The position numbers and the translations under genes were made by a program. This document shows positions 20,540 through 21,775 of a DNA stretch of 21,775 nucleotides, one piece after another; position 1 is the first letter of the stretch; each line of letters begins with the position of its first letter. The notes under the pieces were generated by a model, which saw nothing but the letters and a program-made list of their open reading frames with translations, ran no database searches and had not been told where the DNA came from. The stretch is taken from contig DAINQE010000045.1 of assembly GCA_036743055.1 (NCBI GenBank), positions 1 through 21,775 of the forward strand, in the 5' to 3' direction. The stretch is from Sabulitectum sp036743055. GTDB taxonomy: Bacteria > Fermentibacterota > Fermentibacteria > Fermentibacterales > JCC-6.

Positions 20540-21775
20540 TCACATGGTATCCGAAGCGCCCCTGGCTATCATAAGGTCCGTCATGAACTCAACAGGGGCC
20601 CTGTTGTCGGTGAGAATCATTCCTCCGCATGGCTGAAAGGGTTCGAAGGCGGGCTGAAAAAGCTGCGCGGTGTACTGCAGGTCCGGGTTCCACACCCCCA
20701 TGGAGTCTCCGTCGGGGGCGGTTATCGGGGAGTCGGAGGCCAGCAGCATGTAGTTGTAGTCGTCGGCCACCGGCGCGAGGTAGACATGGGCAAAGACCTC
20801 CCCCGCCGTCCTGCCGATGGAGTTGAGAAGCTCAGAGGTCTCATCCAGGGCGTTCACGTTCATCGCCGCTATGCCCCCGGGGGAAAGCCGGTCCTTCATC
20901 GCGCTGAAGTACTCCAGCGTGGTCAGGTGGAAGGGAATGTATATCTGATTGCTGTAGGTGTCGGTAACTATGATGTCCCACGTGCCCTCGGCGGAATCCA
21001 TGAATGACCTTCCGTCGGCGGTGTGAACAGTGCACTCCCCGGGGGTGCTTCCGAAGTAGAGATAGCCCAGCTCCGTAGCCCTGGGATCTATCTCCACCGC
21101 TTCCAGCTCCATTCCCGGGAAACTCCGGGAAACATGAACCGAAAGGAGGTGCGGAATGGTACCGGCGCCTGCCCCTACGATGAGTATCCTGGGATCCGGC
21201 GACGGATCCACCATATAGGGCAGCAGGAGATAGCTTTCGTAGTAGGTCGATGCCGGATTAAGAACATCGTTCACCCTGGCGATGGACTGCATGGCTCCGC
21301 CCTCGTTGACTATGAGAAGCGTGGTTCCGTCATCCCTGCGCTGCACCTGAAGGTACTGGTAGCTGCTCTCCTCCTCGTGGATCACATGGTTCAACCGCTT
21401 AACAGCGTGTCCTGAAAGGATCCACCCCGCGGCTGGAAGAAGCAGAAGAAGGAACACTGCTGCCTTTTTCCTGCCCAGACCCATCCCACCCAGAAGTATC
21501 AGCACCCCTGAGCAGATGAACAGGGTTTCCCTGGTACCCAGAAGCGGAATGGAGACCAGGGTGGGCGTCAGGGTGCCGAAGATGCTCCCGAGGGTGGACA
21601 TTGCGTAGAGCGACCCGGCGGTCCTGCCGGTGTTGTCGCTCCGGGCCAGGAGCTTAACCATGAAGGGACTCACCATGGCGAGGACGAACACCGGTGGCAC
21701 GAACACCGCCACTATACCAAGAAAAGAAAGCAGGATGACGTTCGCCGGGGTGCTCCGTATCCCCGCGGTGAGACC
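20540..21775 (-). CDS. Membrane-anchored spermidine synthase-like protein (partial)
   Basis: The gene is cut by the right edge, and 411 residues are visible. The N-terminal part is several hydrophobic helices (VAVFVPPVFVLAMVSPFMVK, LYAMSTLGSIFGTLTPTLV, then two more). The C-terminal half is a class I methyltransferase/spermidine synthase fold: ILIVGAGAGTIPHLLS (SAM-type loop), LEAVEIDP with the ribose-binding acid, TADGRSF, and DIIVTDTYSNQIYIPFHLTT then LEYF. Such fused membrane-spermidine synthase proteins are common in environmental bacteria, and true aminopropyl transfer is often unproven. The exact spermidine synthase D-S-S-D catalytic string is not seen; DTYSN stands there instead. It ends at TGA 20542..20540, 14 bases before the secreted protein gene, so both likely share a transcript that continues into the polymerase gene. 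Confidence 0.8.
   Translation of the reverse strand, partial: GLTAGIRSTPANVILLSFLGIVAVFVPPVFVLAMVSPFMVKLLARSDNTGRTAGSLYAMSTLGSIFGTLTPTLVSIPLLGTRETLFICSGVLILLGGMGLGRKKAAVFLLLLLPAAGWILSGHAVKRLNHVIHEEESSYQYLQVQRRDDGTTLLIVNEGGAMQSIARVNDVLNPASTYYESYLLLPYMVDPSPDPRILIVGAGAGTIPHLLSVHVSRSFPGMELEAVEIDPRATELGYLYFGSTPGECTVHTADGRSFMDSAEGTWDIIVTDTYSNQIYIPFHLTTLEYFSAMKDRLSPGGIAAMNVNALDETSELLNSIGRTAGEVFAHVYLAPVADDYNYMLLASDSPITAPDGDSMGVWNPDLQYTAQLFQPAFEPFQPCGGMILTDNRAPVEFMTDLMIARGASDTM

Overview
This is bacterial chromosomal DNA, densely coded, with no rRNA, tRNA, CRISPR array or transposase seen. Most of it (about 1.6 kb to the right edge) is GC-rich. The first 1.5 kb is visibly AT-richer: bases 361-420 are about 38% GC, whereas 16921-16980 are about 65% GC. 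Several proteins are of the secreted or lipoprotein type common in the Fibrobacterota/Chlorobi/Bacteroidota-related (FCB) group and its candidate phyla: an Asp-box repeat protein with a C-terminal sorting-like domain, a TlpA-like lipoprotein, and a secreted beta-sandwich-like protein. I therefore suspect an uncultivated FCB-type lineage, but no marker gene here fixes the taxonomy.

Left accessory patch (1-1496, all minus strand): a partial lipoprotein gene, a non-coding stretch with two hairpins and a 61-base-period direct repeat, and a winged-helix regulator followed by a nucleotidyltransferase. The lipoprotein gene and the nucleotidyltransferase gene are each broken by an apparent single-base loss. 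The regulator has a sigma70-like promoter with two palindromic operator-like sites 21 bases apart, which suggests an autoregulated toxin-antitoxin-like or defence-like pair that is now damaged.

1615-7586: a tyrosine/dual-specificity phosphatase (minus), a TauE/SafE permease (plus), a MATE efflux pump (minus), an ALDH7-family aldehyde dehydrogenase (plus) with a strong terminator, and a polytopic glycosyltransferase-like protein (minus).

7787-16150 (minus): a run that begins with a Lon-type protease and continues through a polysaccharide pyruvyl transferase-like protein, endonuclease IV and a TlpA-like lipoprotein. Every junction among these four genes is a 4-base start/stop overlap (CTGA, ATGA, TTGA), so they form one translationally coupled operon. 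The pyruvyl transferase appears to start at a CTG codon. Downstream lie a small exported protein and a large secreted Asp-box protein.

16297-21775: an MscS channel (plus), convergent with a minus-strand run made of a membrane-anchored spermidine synthase-like protein (cut by the right edge), a secreted protein with an in-frame TGA, and a C-family DNA polymerase resembling error-prone DnaE2/ImuC with a ruined PHP site. A LexA-box-like palindrome lies just before the polymerase start. The in-frame TGA creates the string C-G-S-(TGA) and is followed by a hairpin with a GGTC-containing loop, so selenocysteine recoding and simple nonsense mutation both need testing.
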